Shown here: positions 63,851-64,000 of the stretch, piece after piece
Numbering within the stretch: the stretch's first letter is position 1
Layout of the letters: each line of letters opens with the position of its first letter
Assembly: GCA_016745075.1 (NCBI GenBank)
Contig: JADGDD010000010.1
Coordinates: forward strand, 110,145 to 174,144
Length of the DNA: 64,000 nucleotides
Origin: Planctomycetota bacterium
Lineage (GTDB): Bacteria; Planctomycetota; UBA11346
Direction: 5' to 3'
Position numbers and translations under genes: made by a program
The notes under the pieces: model-generated
Databases searched by the model: none
Seen by the model: the letters and a program-made list of their open reading frames with translations, nothing else
What the model was told of the DNA's origin: nothing

Positions 63851-64000
63851 GCCTCAATGCTAATGCGAACAAGGATAGCGAGCAAGCGAAAAGCTCCTAA
63901 ATGCCACCTATTTTCGTATAAATAAAACTACTGTATTGACAGTTAAGAAAGCGTTATATGTTTCTGCACCCCGCACGAGGGACGTTGGCTGGTATTGACC

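Noticed and set aside
1..64000. CRISPR arrays, insertion sequences, prophage or rRNA
   Set aside because: No regularly spaced direct repeats, transposase, integrase, phage genes or rRNA sequence were seen on either strand.

Overview
The window looks like chromosomal DNA of a motile, respiring, diderm bacterium. It carries outer-membrane barrel proteins, a lipobox lipoprotein, a flagellin, a four-subunit succinate dehydrogenase and an O-antigen/capsule-type locus. A pseudopilin with a C-terminal H-X9-DG motif, a Ser/Thr kinase with a LamG-like ectodomain, a subtilase with a P-domain, an SUMF1-type lipoprotein and a fused alpha/beta E1 dehydrogenase all recall the PVC superphylum (Lentisphaerota, Kiritimatiellota or Verrucomicrobiota). 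That placement is an inference from gene content. I saw no rRNA gene, intact tRNA, insertion sequence or CRISPR array.

Layout. 1-10.2 kb: AraC regulator, panE, an SH3 protein, accD, a DUF1015 protein, and a gyrase/topoisomerase IV-like pair with a coupled SUKH-like gene. 10.5-24 kb: secreted subtilase and SUMF1-fold lipoprotein; a flagellin with an internally duplicated variable region, a sigma-54-like promoter and a leader hairpin over its ribosome-binding site; outer-membrane proteins; a pentapeptide-repeat protein; mutS. 23.8-29.9 kb: DeoR regulator with a concentric palindromic operator over its start codon, then E2, E3 and fused E1 of a 2-oxoacid dehydrogenase complex, closed by a strong terminator.

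30.1-46.4 kb is the most notable region. It is a tightly packed run of twelve genes, many overlapping by 1-11 bases, behind a structured leader. The first three genes make CMP-2-aminoethylphosphonate: PEP mutase with an N-terminal cytidylyltransferase-like domain, phosphonopyruvate decarboxylase, and a cytidylyltransferase fused to 2-aminoethylphosphonate aminotransferase. A flippase, an alkaline-phosphatase-superfamily protein, three glycosyltransferases and an unrecognised protein with a ParB-like and a nucleotidyltransferase-like motif follow. A gmd, fucose-synthase-like, ColD-like trio is present; the last has His188 in place of the PLP lysine, which points to GDP-colitose. A WbaP-like initiating transferase lies convergent. 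Together they suggest a surface glycan containing a 3,6-dideoxyhexose and decorated with 2-aminoethylphosphonate. The phosphonate-transferring enzyme is not an obvious known family, so it is the most promising unknown here. No Wzy polymerase or GDP-mannose supply genes were seen in the window.

46.6-64 kb: sdhCDAB on the minus strand (SdhD has a long soluble tail), a standalone CoaB-like gene, a Ser/Thr kinase, pirin, then groES and dnaK preceded by an overlapping receiver-domain gene. After these come a 1.3-thousand-residue membrane/TPR/transglutaminase protein, a DnaQ-fold exonuclease ending in a clamp-binding-like motif, a Bcp peroxiredoxin, a pseudopilin and a two-TM sensor-like protein.
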